NCBI GenBank assembly: GCA_051880475.1
Contig: JBJEOA010000040.1
Location: forward strand, 1-45,934
Direction: 5' to 3'
DNA from: JAUUSJ01 sp051880475
GTDB taxonomy: Bacteria; Bacillota; Clostridia; Lachnospirales; Lachnospiraceae
Length of the DNA stretch: 45,934 nt
Each line of letters begins with the position of its first letter. Positions within the stretch are counted from its first letter, which is position 1. Below the pieces are notes generated by a model, which had not been told where the DNA came from, did not search any database, and saw only the letters and a list, made by a program, of their open reading frames with translations. This document shows, one piece after another, positions 8,304 through 15,123 of the stretch. A program made the position numbers and the translations under genes.

Positions 8304-8684
8304 CTAATCTTGTTTCTTATAAAGTATTTCTAACTCACTATCCACAAAGCCAGCTGCAATAGCGTCATATTGAAGCAATTTTTTTGCTTTCGTTCCGTTT
8401 TCGAGATATTTTAAAATAATTTCGTTCACACTCTCCCATACTTCTTCCCAATCCGCATCCATCTCAAAATAAAATAGATTGTCCCGAAAAGCTATAATCT
8501 CATCACATGCCCAGTCGTCATCTTCCTCGTCAAACTCATCTGTTCCTATTAATTCAACAGCCCATCTGTTTTCTTCCTCCTCATATAAGTTAAAACAAAT
8601 TGCCACTGTCTCCTCTGGAAACTCCTGTGTCAAAATATCATCTAACCAACTAAAAAAATCAATATTAATATTTTTTATTTCCAT
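8304..8684 (-). CDS. Small acidic immunity-like protein, copy 2
   Basis: 126 aa. The start at 8684 follows AAAGAAAGGG at good spacing and matches the start of copy 1 at 4579. It is nearly identical to copy 1, including the DEFDEEDDDWACDE acidic run and the WEEVWESVNEIILKYL helix. The reading frame is also open upstream without a stop through the DUF2750 remnant, so a read-through fusion of both domains is possible. The family is not recognised, and immunity function is inferred from the array context. Confidence 0.7.
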   Translation of the reverse strand: MEIKNINIDFFSWLDDILTQEFPEETVAICFNLYEEEENRWAVELIGTDEFDEEDDDWACDEIIAFRDNLFYFEMDADWEEVWESVNEIILKYLENGTKAKKLLQYDAIAAGFVDSELEILYKKQD

Positions 8685-8700
8685 AAATTCCCTTTCTTTA
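8319..8700 (-). repeat. Duplicated segment, copy 2 (matches 4214-4594)
   Basis: Second copy of the roughly 380-base duplication. Homology stops just upstream of the shared AAAGAAAGG ribosome site. Beyond it copy 1 has the DUF3592-like gene and copy 2 has the DUF2750 gene, so the unit that moved was a single gene with its ribosome site. Confidence 0.85.
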
Positions 8701-9139
8701 CTATGTTCTAAATTTTCTAGTTCCTCTAAAAAATCGTCAATATATTCTACCCTATCTAATTCCTCTAATATATTAGCTAAAATCGTTTCTGTATCTACAA
8801 CCCACGAATCCTTTTCTGTCGGAAAAACCATGAATTGAATTTTACTATTGTCTTTCATTTCAAGACAGCGTCTACAAAATTCATGCACCTCAATCGATAC
8901 TGCATTCTCATCTTCTTCGCTAAACCATTTTGCAAATTCCTGTTCTGGCCATACTAGCAGATAAATTTTCTCTTCATCGTCAAATATAGCATACCCTTCT
9001 TCATTTTCTAATAGCCAAACTTCTTCTCTATCTACGACTGTCGATATAAAATTTCGATATCGTTTCTCAGCAGAAGCATTTAAAATCCCAAAAAATCTCT
9101 TTTCATTAAATAAATTTAACTTTTTTTATGTTTATCCAT
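8685..9139 (-). pseudogene. DUF2750-family protein, frameshifted near its start
   Basis: An ATG at 9139 with a GGGAG ribosome site opens MDKHKKS and hits a stop after seven codons. A shift of one base inside the run of seven A (9121-9127 on the plus strand as T) opens about 145 codons with DUF2750 features: an N-terminal FFGILNASAEKRYRNFI helix, VVDREEVWLLENEEGY, YLLVWPEQEFAKWF, VHEFCRRCLE and FMVFPTEKDSWVV. The frame then runs without a stop into the downstream acidic gene. It is either a broken gene, a sequencing error in the homopolymer, or a gene decoded by slippage at the A run. DUF2750 proteins are small and of unknown reaction, and are often found among immunity-type genes. Confidence 0.72.
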
Positions 9140-9337
9140 TCTAATCTCCCAATATAATAAGTCTGCAAACAAATAAAAGTCTACAAACTTATTATATCTT
9201 TTTTTGTAAAACAAATGAATAAATTACATTGTTCTGTTAGAAAATTCTTCTTCAATACTAGTTTATCCACTCACTACCTATTGGTTAACAAATTACTTTA
9301 TAGCCATATCCCTAGATATTACAATAAAATTTAGAGT

Positions 9338-9362
9338 AGGACAGGTGTCTGTCCCTCGTCCC
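9338..9362 (-). repeat. Palindromic repeat copy 6 (orientation B)
   Basis: Left arm AGGACAG and centre GTGTCTGTCCC are perfect; the right arm is degraded to TCGTCCC. It starts the inverted pair that brackets the gene 9366-10232. Confidence 0.8.
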
Positions 9363-9365
9363 ATC

Positions 9366-10232
9366 TCACACTCTACTGCCACTAACAACAAAATGATCAC
9401 AACTTGAGTAGGAATAAAATCTCCACCACTCCTCAACTGACGAATCAATTGCAAAGCATAATAGAACTAAATCATTTGAAAAAACAAGTTCCAAATCACC
9501 ATTCTCCGATAAAGATACATTCTTTACTTGAATCTCTTCATTATCTGGAAAAAGAGTCATTATTTTTTCATCAAAAGCATTATTCCCTGATCCGTTCCAT
9601 TCAAGCGTCTCAGCTCTCTCTACTGTAAAACAAGCATTGTACATATCTTCTGATACTAATTTGATAGCTCTTGACTGACAATCTTCAATTCTCCACTTAC
9701 ATTGAAAATCTAAAAAGTATTCTCCTCTTTTTCTTTCATTGTCATAATCATTTTCTTCAATAATTTCTGCACCAAAATAAATACTAAAAAAATCACCGTC
9801 TCTTCCTATAGATACTAATTTTTGATTTTTCAATTGTTGAATTATATGTATTTTCTCTATAGGATTATCTAACGCAGCTAAAACTTCAGAAGCTCTTTCT
9901 TCCACCCATACATCATCACAATAATCTCCTGGCTTTTTCCAAGAAGGAGTCTCTTCTGAAAGAATATCATCAATGGCTTCTTGTTCTTCTGTACTTAGAT
10001 CTTTATCAAATGGAATTGATAATATCGTTCGTATCGCTGCCAAACGACTACATACTAAACTATTATTAATAAATCTCGTTGTTTCAACTTCATACTCTTT
10101 TTTATCCCTATCATAATAATAACTTTCCATATGATCTAAAGAAGATAAAATAAACTCTATCTCTTTTAAGACTAAGAACATTTCCTCTCTAGTATATAAA
10201 ATACTATCGTTTTCTTTTAACATATTTTTCAT
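9366..10232 (-). CDS. Two-domain immunity-like protein
   Basis: 288 aa. The N-terminal domain (about 1-130) is helical, with TREEMFLVLKEIEFIL, a tyrosine-rich segment near residue 38, and LSTEEQEAIDDILSEE. The C-terminal domain (about 130-288) is the paralog of the 166-aa protein at 6488-6988. There is no signal peptide or membrane segment. The family is not recognised. The first Met at 10232 and a second at codon 4 are both possible; the upstream GGGGGA run is somewhat distant. The gene is bracketed by repeats in inverted orientation (9338 and 10258). The N-terminal domain may be a separate immunity-type module fused to the shared one. Confidence 0.66.
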   Translation of the reverse strand: MKNMLKENDSILYTREEMFLVLKEIEFILSSLDHMESYYYDRDKKEYEVETTRFINNSLVCSRLAAIRTILSIPFDKDLSTEEQEAIDDILSEETPSWKKPGDYCDDVWVEERASEVLAALDNPIEKIHIIQQLKNQKLVSIGRDGDFFSIYFGAEIIEENDYDNERKRGEYFLDFQCKWRIEDCQSRAIKLVSEDMYNACFTVERAETLEWNGSGNNAFDEKIMTLFPDNEEIQVKNVSLSENGDLELVFSNDLVLLCFAIDSSVEEWWRFYSYSSCDHFVVSGSRV

Positions 10233-10257
10233 TTTTAACAGCTACATCCCCCTTTGT

Positions 10258-10282
10258 AGGACAAGGGACAGACACCTGTCCT
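10258..10282 (+). repeat. Palindromic repeat copy 7 (orientation A)
   Basis: One base off consensus in the left arm. It closes the inverted pair around 9366-10232. On the minus strand the IS200-type transposase relic reads directly into it. Confidence 0.85.
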
Positions 10283-10432
10283 GACCAGATACTTCACAAT
10301 CTGTGTAACGGAAATCTTTGGTAGTGCTGATACAAAACAGTGCACATGATCCCTTTCTTCGGTATTTGACACATCAAACGATAAGATAATTGATGTTATA
10401 TACGCAAATTCTTGCGTGAATGTATTTATTCT
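10283..10432 (-). pseudogene. IS200/IS605-type TnpA relic (HUH domain)
   Basis: The minus-strand frame encodes ILSFDVSNTEERDHVHCF followed by VSALPKISVTQIVKYL. DHVH is the HUH metal-binding motif, and the following ALPKISVTQIVK segment is the conserved stretch after it in single-strand Y1 transposases (IS200/IS605 and REP-associated TnpA). The N-terminus, the catalytic tyrosine helix and the C-terminus are missing. An in-frame stop lies just upstream (10433-10435), and the frame passes into the repeat copy at 10258. It is a dead fragment, useful as a clue to where the repeats came from. Confidence 0.8.
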
Positions 10433-10587
10433 TTATACGTATAGTATATCATAATATGGTAATAAAATCAATATTTATAATAATTATTGTTATAACATAT
10501 AGTAATAAATTTTTAAGTAAAAAACGGGCTTTCCTCTCGGAGACAAGTCACCGAGAATTCCCTCCCAAAACTCTTAAAGTTTTAAGA

Positions 10588-10615
10588 TTGTATTTTCGCA
10601 CTCTTGTTATATAAT
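10588..10615 (+). promoter_or_regulatory. Promoter of the 185-aa gene
   Basis: TTGTAT (10588-10593), a 16-bp spacer, then TATAAT (10610-10615), 46 bases before the start codon. The upstream stretch 10433-10587 is AT-rich and holds only a small hairpin (CTCGG/CCGAG near 10537-10556). Confidence 0.5.
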
Positions 10616-10661
10616 AATATTGTAAACAAAATCCACAATTCAATAATAGAAAGAGTAAATT

Positions 10662-11219
10662 ATGCAAGTTAAGAATATAATTCAAGAAATTATGGACAAG
10701 GTTGATAAAAAAAATGTCCAATCAAATTGTAAAAAACTGTTGAAAAGATGTAATTTCAAATCTACCGTAGATATGGAATATCTTCAAGATCTGGGGATTT
10801 GGCTATATATATACGGACACTATGAAGAAGCCATAAAAGTATGCGATATTATAAAAGAAATTCAATTTAACGGAAACTACACATTATGGTTTCATATAGA
10901 TACACTTTACTGTATTAAAGCAAGAATCTTAAGAGAACATGGTGATATTACTGAATCTAAAGAAATTATTAAGTTTATTAATCAGTATCGAACACCAGAA
11001 TTATACATAAATCTTGTCGATTGGTTTTTAAATACCTTAGATTTAAATATTAAAAATAGTATTGAACAATTTCATTCAAAGGCAATGGAAAGGAATTGGA
11101 GACTAGACAAATTAATCTGTGCCATTCACTTTAGAGAGGCAGGGCAATTTCCAGTGTCTGATGATAAATTAGAAAATATTATCAAAGAACAGGTTGATTT
11201 TCTCTCAAAATTGAAATGA
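10662..11219 (+). CDS. Hypothetical helical (TPR-like) protein
   Basis: 185 aa, almost all helical: LQDLGIWLYIYGHYEEAIKV and CIKARILREHGDITESKEII look like paired helices of a TPR-type repeat. There are no signals for export. It is the only plus-strand gene of the array and has its own promoter. A purine stretch (AGAAAGAG) lies upstream of the ATG. The family is not recognised with confidence. A long stem-loop follows the stop. The size and neighbourhood are compatible with an immunity or accessory protein, without direct proof. Confidence 0.62.
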   Translation: MQVKNIIQEIMDKVDKKNVQSNCKKLLKRCNFKSTVDMEYLQDLGIWLYIYGHYEEAIKVCDIIKEIQFNGNYTLWFHIDTLYCIKARILREHGDITESKEIIKFINQYRTPELYINLVDWFLNTLDLNIKNSIEQFHSKAMERNWRLDKLICAIHFREAGQFPVSDDKLENIIKEQVDFLSKLK

Positions 11220-11224
11220 CTAAA

Positions 11225-11287
11225 TTTAGACAGGCAAAGTCCCTCTTTCCTACTTTTAAATTATGTGAGAGACTTTACTTGTCTAAA
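11225..11287 (+). other. Long inverted repeat after the 185-aa gene
   Basis: Two 21-base arms (11225-11245 and 11267-11287) pair at 18 positions; two of the three mismatches would be G-U in RNA. There is no clear T run after the right arm. It may stabilise or end the upstream transcript. Confidence 0.6.
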
Positions 11288-11413
11288 TAGTACTGCATTA
11301 TATTCTTATCTTCAAAGCTTGAATACAATCTTTAATATTCCAGTGACGACTAGAACTCTTTTTTGTTCAAGTGAAAAAATAAAACAATATCAATATCTTC
11401 CCTTTCAGAAATT

Positions 11414-12001
11414 TTACTCTATTGTAAATTCTCCAAACTCTGTTTCATCTGGATAATCCTCCACTCCATTTGCAATTTGCATAGTTATATCCCAATATAC
11501 TTCCATATCGGTCTCTTCCAAATTATCTATTTCATCGTCCCCACCTAAAAACAATGGAACTATATAACCAATACAGTTCTCATATGGAATAGCTTTTTCA
11601 TTAACCGTCATCCACTTGTCAAAAAATGAAGCTGCAAGACAGTCATCTGCGTATAAAGGAATTTCTTCATTTAAAAAGTTTTCTAAAGAACAAGGAATTC
11701 CAAATACCTCCCCCGTTCCTATCTCAAATATAAATATATTTTCTGGCTCATCCTTTTTTGTGCTAACTCCAAAGCATCGTCCCATCCAGTCAAATCCAAA
11801 TAATTTAAATTGTCCCTGTGCCTCTGGATATGCTTCCGTCACTATTATTGTCCATTTTTCAATATTTTCATTAGAAAAAGAACGAAAAAGTCCATTTCCA
11901 AAACTTTTACCGCCAAGCTGATTTAAGAAATCTTTATATAAGCTTCCAGTTGGATTTAGTTTTATATCTTCCTCGAAATAATTCAAAAATTCATTTAACA
12001 T
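11414..12001 (-). CDS. Tdi1-like (DUF1851) immunity protein
   Basis: 195 aa. The C-terminal half carries the signature of the T6SS immunity protein Tdi1 C-terminal (DUF1851) family: FDWMGRCFGV, then GYIVPLFLGGDDEIDNLE, DMEVYWDI and MQIANGV. The N-terminal half has GNGLFRSF, WTIIVTEAYPEAQGQF and related strands that go with a GAD-like module. Family knowledge: Tdi1 blocks an NAD(P)-degrading ADP-ribosyl-type effector, and many homologs in Gram-positives are orphan immunity proteins. It is cytoplasmic, with no signal peptide. The start at 12001 has a GGAG site (AAAGGAGTACTATC before the ATG). No cognate effector is encoded in the window. Confidence 0.85.
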   Translation of the reverse strand: MLNEFLNYFEEDIKLNPTGSLYKDFLNQLGGKSFGNGLFRSFSNENIEKWTIIVTEAYPEAQGQFKLFGFDWMGRCFGVSTKKDEPENIFIFEIGTGEVFGIPCSLENFLNEEIPLYADDCLAASFFDKWMTVNEKAIPYENCIGYIVPLFLGGDDEIDNLEETDMEVYWDITMQIANGVEDYPDETEFGEFTIE

Positions 12002-12024
12002 GATAGTACTCCTTTAATGTAGAA

Positions 12025-12049
12025 AGGACAGGTGTCTGTCCCCTGTCCT
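12025..12049 (-). repeat. Palindromic repeat copy 8 (orientation B, consensus)
   Basis: Perfect consensus copy flanked by AAA and TTT, so the outer hairpin is extended. It lies 3 bases past the stop of the Mrp gene on the minus strand and may end that transcript. It marks the right edge of the array. Confidence 0.88.
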
Positions 12050-12052
12050 TTC

Positions 12053-12880
12053 TTACATATTCTCAACAGCCTTAACTGCCTCTGTTAAATACTCCTTTGC
12101 CTCTTCCATCTTACCAGCATCGCAAAGTTTTGCAAGCTCTGGATCGATTGGAAGTCTTCCAAGAATTGGAACATTATACTCTTTTGCAATCTCTTCTAAT
12201 CCACTCTCACCAAAGATTTTTAATTCCTTGCCACAGTCTGGACAGACAAAATAGCTCATATTTTCCACTAATCCAAGAATTGGCACGTTCATCATATTAG
12301 CCATATTCATTGCTTTTTCTACAATCATGGAAACTAATTCTTGTGGGGAAGTTACGATAATAATTCCATCAAGTGGAATAGACTGAAATACTGTAAGTGG
12401 TACATCACCTGTTCCTGGAGGCATATCGATAAACATATAATCTATATTAGACCATAATGTCTCACCCCAGAACTGTTTAATAATGCCACCTAAGACTGGT
12501 CCTCTCCATAAAACTGGATCTGTCTGGTTCTCTAATAATAAATTGACAGAAACTACATCAATTCCTGTATTTGTCATCGCAGGAACGATAAGTCCCTCTG
12601 GTGTTCCAAATAAAGTCTCTTCTAATCCAAATGCTTTTGGAACGGATGGACCTGTAATATCAGCATCTAAAATTGCTGTTTTATATCCCGCACGATTCAT
12701 TCCAACCGCCATGAGGGAAGTAACCATAGATTTTCCAACTCCACCTTTTCCACTCACAATACCAATTACTTTTTTTACAGAACTTCTCTCATGAAGTTTT
12801 ACTAAGAAATCTTCTGGTGAAGCCTGTCTCTCGCTGCAATTCTCACCGCAGCTGCTACAATTATGTGTACACTCACTCAT
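12053..12880 (-). CDS. mrp: Mrp/NBP35-type Fe-S cluster carrier ATPase
   Basis: 275 aa. A deviant Walker A GKGGVGKS follows GIVSGK near residue 40. The Mrp signature follows: LDADITGPSVP, then DYMFIDMPPGTGD, and a VENMSYFVCPDC segment whose CPDC cysteines can hold an Fe-S cluster at the dimer interface. The N-terminus has extra cysteines (CTHNCSSCGENC), as in NBP35-type proteins. Role: it assembles and hands 4Fe-4S clusters to target proteins in the cytoplasm, apt beside PFOR and NadA in this anaerobe. The start at 12880 is chosen because GGAGG lies 9 bases upstream; an ATG 7 codons earlier includes that site. A 24-bp palindrome lies in its upstream region. Confidence 0.93.
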   Translation of the reverse strand: MSECTHNCSSCGENCSERQASPEDFLVKLHERSSVKKVIGIVSGKGGVGKSMVTSLMAVGMNRAGYKTAILDADITGPSVPKAFGLEETLFGTPEGLIVPAMTNTGIDVVSVNLLLENQTDPVLWRGPVLGGIIKQFWGETLWSNIDYMFIDMPPGTGDVPLTVFQSIPLDGIIIVTSPQELVSMIVEKAMNMANMMNVPILGLVENMSYFVCPDCGKELKIFGESGLEEIAKEYNVPILGRLPIDPELAKLCDAGKMEEAKEYLTEAVKAVENM

Positions 12881-12915
12881 TGTTTTTCCTCCATTACTCA
12901 TTTTGTTTGTTAACT

Positions 12916-12939
12916 ACTCACCACATAAATGTAGTGAGT
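12916..12939. promoter_or_regulatory. Palindrome upstream of mrp
   Basis: ACTCACCACAT and ATGTAGTGAGT form an 11-bp inverted repeat with one mismatch around AA, 36 bases upstream of the mrp start. It could be an operator, or a plus-strand terminator since TTTT follows it. Confidence 0.45.
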
Positions 12940-12973
12940 TTTTAGTCATAAAATTTTATGAAACATGAAATAA

Positions 12974-13003
12974 CCCGAGAGAAGATGCTTTTCATCTCTC
13001 GGG
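12974..13003 (-). terminator. Terminator after the alcohol dehydrogenase gene
   Basis: A CCCGAGAGA...TCTCGGG hairpin with a short bulge, 18 bases beyond the stop, followed on the minus strand by a weak T-rich stretch. Confidence 0.6.
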
Positions 13004-13021
13004 ATATAATTCATTCACTTT

Positions 13022-14923
13022 TTACTCATCTTTTAAGGACTCTATCGCTTTTTTTGCTTCCGCAGCTCTCTTTTCTGCCTCCGCAAGCCTTCTTTGAAGT
13101 TCTTCAGCTCTTGCTGCCGCTTGTGCTCTCGCTGCTGCCGCTGCCTTTGCCGCCTCCTCAGCCTTCTTCGCTTCCTCTGCCGCCATCTGTGCTGCCTTTT
13201 CTACTTCTTCTCTCGCTTTTCTCTCAGCTTCTGCTGCTGCTTGTGCTCTCTTGATTGACTCTAGTGGATTATTAATCTCTGGTTTAGAAACATTCACTGC
13301 AATCTTAGGTTCTACTACCTTTGGCTCCACCTTTTTTGGCTTCTCAACTTTAATTACTTCCTCAACCTTTGCTGGCTCAACCACTTTCTTTTCCTGTTTT
13401 ACTGTCTTTATCTCTTCCTTAGGCTGTGGAGCAAATAAGCTTCGTCCCACTGACTTTGCTTTTTTAGTAAATTGTTCTTGTTTACCTTTTTGAACATTTG
13501 GAATTACCGTTGTCTTATCTGTCTCTTCCTTAGCAATACTTGCCTGCTTCTTCGCCTCTGCCGCTTCCTTAGCCGCCTGTTCTCTGGCCATTAATGCCTT
13601 CTCTCTAGCCTCGCGATAAGCTTTTTCCTTCTCTACTTTTTCTTGCTCCATCGCTTTTTTCTTAACTTCTTCTTTCTTTTGCTCAGCCTTTTCTCTTGCC
13701 TTTTCCTGCTCAGCGCGAAGCTCTGCTAATTGCTCTTCCTCTGACTTTTTCTTTGGCTCAATCACTGCCTCTACCTTCTCAGCTGGCTGCTCTTTTTTAT
13801 TCTTTTTAAAGAAGGTAAAAAGCTTCTTCTTCTCCACAGATACTGAATTTACGAACAATAATTCCATTGTCTCTCTCGTCATAGTAAATGGATAATTGGC
13901 AAGTTTCTTTTCATTGCTTAACATACCATCTACATAACGGTCTAACTCATCTTGCTCTATCTCTATAACATCAAATAAAGAATCTATAAACTTAAAGAAC
14001 GACTTCTCATTTCTAAACTCCAAAAGTCGAAGTACTGTCTTTACTTGACTTCTATCCTCATATAAATCAATAAAAGCTGGGAGGAAAATGCCAACTGCAT
14101 TTCCATGTGGAATTCCCTTTTCATATGTCAAATAATAACTCATACCATGTGGAAGTGATGTTCCAGTATGGGAAATTGCCATACCTGCAATTGTAGACGC
14201 AAGAGCTAATGTCTCCGCCTCCTCCTCTGTAGGATCTTCCTCAATTAATAGTATTTCTTTTATGCTTCCCCAAAGGTCTAATCCATATTCACTGAGCATA
14301 CGATTAAATGGATCAGCATTTGTATTTAAATAACTCTCTATTAAGTGAGCTAACGCATCAATTGCTGTATTTACAAGAAGATCTTTATTGGAAAAATTCA
14401 AATATCCTGGATCTACAAGTGCAAGCTCTGGAAATACTTTTTGTGCCATACTCCTCTTCGTCTGTTCATCATGAATCGTTAAAATAGCGTATGGAGTAGC
14501 CTCAGAGCCTGTTCCCGCTGTTGTTGGAACTTCCACAACTGGAAGTGCCTTAAGAGGAGTTGGATCATACAAATCTTTCGCCTGTTTTCCTGGATTTGCA
14601 ATCAAAACTGCAATCGCCTTTGCCGCATCCATTGGAGAACCTCCGCCGATACCAATAACGTAATCTACGTTCTCGTCTTTTCCAATCTGTGCTGCCTTTG
14701 CCACATTTTCGAGTGAAGGATTTTGCTCTATAGAATCAAATATAACATATAAAACGCCCTGTGTACTCAATGCCTCTGTGACATCTTTCAAAGAGCCATT
14801 TTGCTTAGAGGAATTTGCACCAGTCACAATTAAAGCTTTTGTTCCAAAAGAAGCCAATTCTGTCTTATATGTAGAAACGCAATTTTTCTGTACATGTATC
14901 TTAGTTGGAATATAGAAATTCAT
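13022..14923 (-). CDS. Iron alcohol dehydrogenase with C-terminal coiled-coil extension
   Basis: 633 aa, against about 380 for the family. Residues 1-375 are a complete iron-dependent alcohol dehydrogenase: GGGSPMDAAKA binds NAD(P), EVPTTAGTGSE follows, and metal ligands lie in DALAHLIESY (Asp and His) and in the HGMSYYLTYEKGIPHG segment (two His). It should interconvert an aldehyde and an alcohol with NAD(P)H in the cytoplasm. From about 385 to the end the protein is Ala/Glu/Lys-rich, with two predicted long coiled coils (about 395-480 and 555-630) joined by a Lys/Pro/Val-rich linker (VEKPKKVEPKVVEPK). The extension resembles TolA-type stalks. There is no membrane anchor. The start at 14923 is preferred because AGGAG lies at good spacing; the ATG three codons earlier is too close to that site. 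Confidence 0.92.
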   Translation of the reverse strand: MNFYIPTKIHVQKNCVSTYKTELASFGTKALIVTGANSSKQNGSLKDVTEALSTQGVLYVIFDSIEQNPSLENVAKAAQIGKDENVDYVIGIGGGSPMDAAKAIAVLIANPGKQAKDLYDPTPLKALPVVEVPTTAGTGSEATPYAILTIHDEQTKRSMAQKVFPELALVDPGYLNFSNKDLLVNTAIDALAHLIESYLNTNADPFNRMLSEYGLDLWGSIKEILLIEEDPTEEEAETLALASTIAGMAISHTGTSLPHGMSYYLTYEKGIPHGNAVGIFLPAFIDLYEDRSQVKTVLRLLEFRNEKSFFKFIDSLFDVIEIEQDELDRYVDGMLSNEKKLANYPFTMTRETMELLFVNSVSVEKKKLFTFFKKNKKEQPAEKVEAVIEPKKKSEEEQLAELRAEQEKAREKAEQKKEEVKKKAMEQEKVEKEKAYREAREKALMAREQAAKEAAEAKKQASIAKEETDKTTVIPNVQKGKQEQFTKKAKSVGRSLFAPQPKEEIKTVKQEKKVVEPAKVEEVIKVEKPKKVEPKVVEPKIAVNVSKPEINNPLESIKRAQAAAEAERKAREEVEKAAQMAAEEAKKAEEAAKAAAAARAQAAARAEELQRRLAEAEKRAAEAKKAIESLKDE

Positions 14924-15089
14924 CTTCCTCATCTCCTTTTCCTTGTATCAAAAATATAAGTTTCACTCAGGACCAATCTCCATTTAATTTTAAAACAGAA
15001 ATTTTCCATCTTGACATCTTATAATTTATTCTCTTTGTTACCTTAAAAATTTACTCCCCAACTATTCTCTGTGAAAACAGCATAAGTAT

Positions 15090-15118
15090 ATTATATGGTA
15101 TAATTCACTGTTTTTCAA
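15090..15118 (-). promoter_or_regulatory. Promoter of the alcohol dehydrogenase gene
   Basis: TTGAAA (15113-15118), a 17-bp spacer, then TATAAT (15090-15095), read on the minus strand. This leaves a leader of about 160 bases before the start codon, with no riboswitch that I can recognise. Confidence 0.7.
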
Positions 15119-15123
15119 CTAAT

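Noticed and set aside
4172..12049. CRISPR array
   Set aside because: The repeats occur in both orientations, spaced by whole genes of 0.3-2 kb, and no cas gene is present.
4172..12049. Integron with attC sites
   Set aside because: No integrase gene is visible, repeats alternate in orientation, and the repeat is shorter and unlike attC. A cassette-like mode of spread stays only a hypothesis.
13022..13700. Repetitive plus-strand frames rich in Leu, Ser and Pro opposite the coiled-coil tail
   Set aside because: They are the antisense reading of the Ala/Glu/Lys coiled coil; low complexity makes them open by chance.
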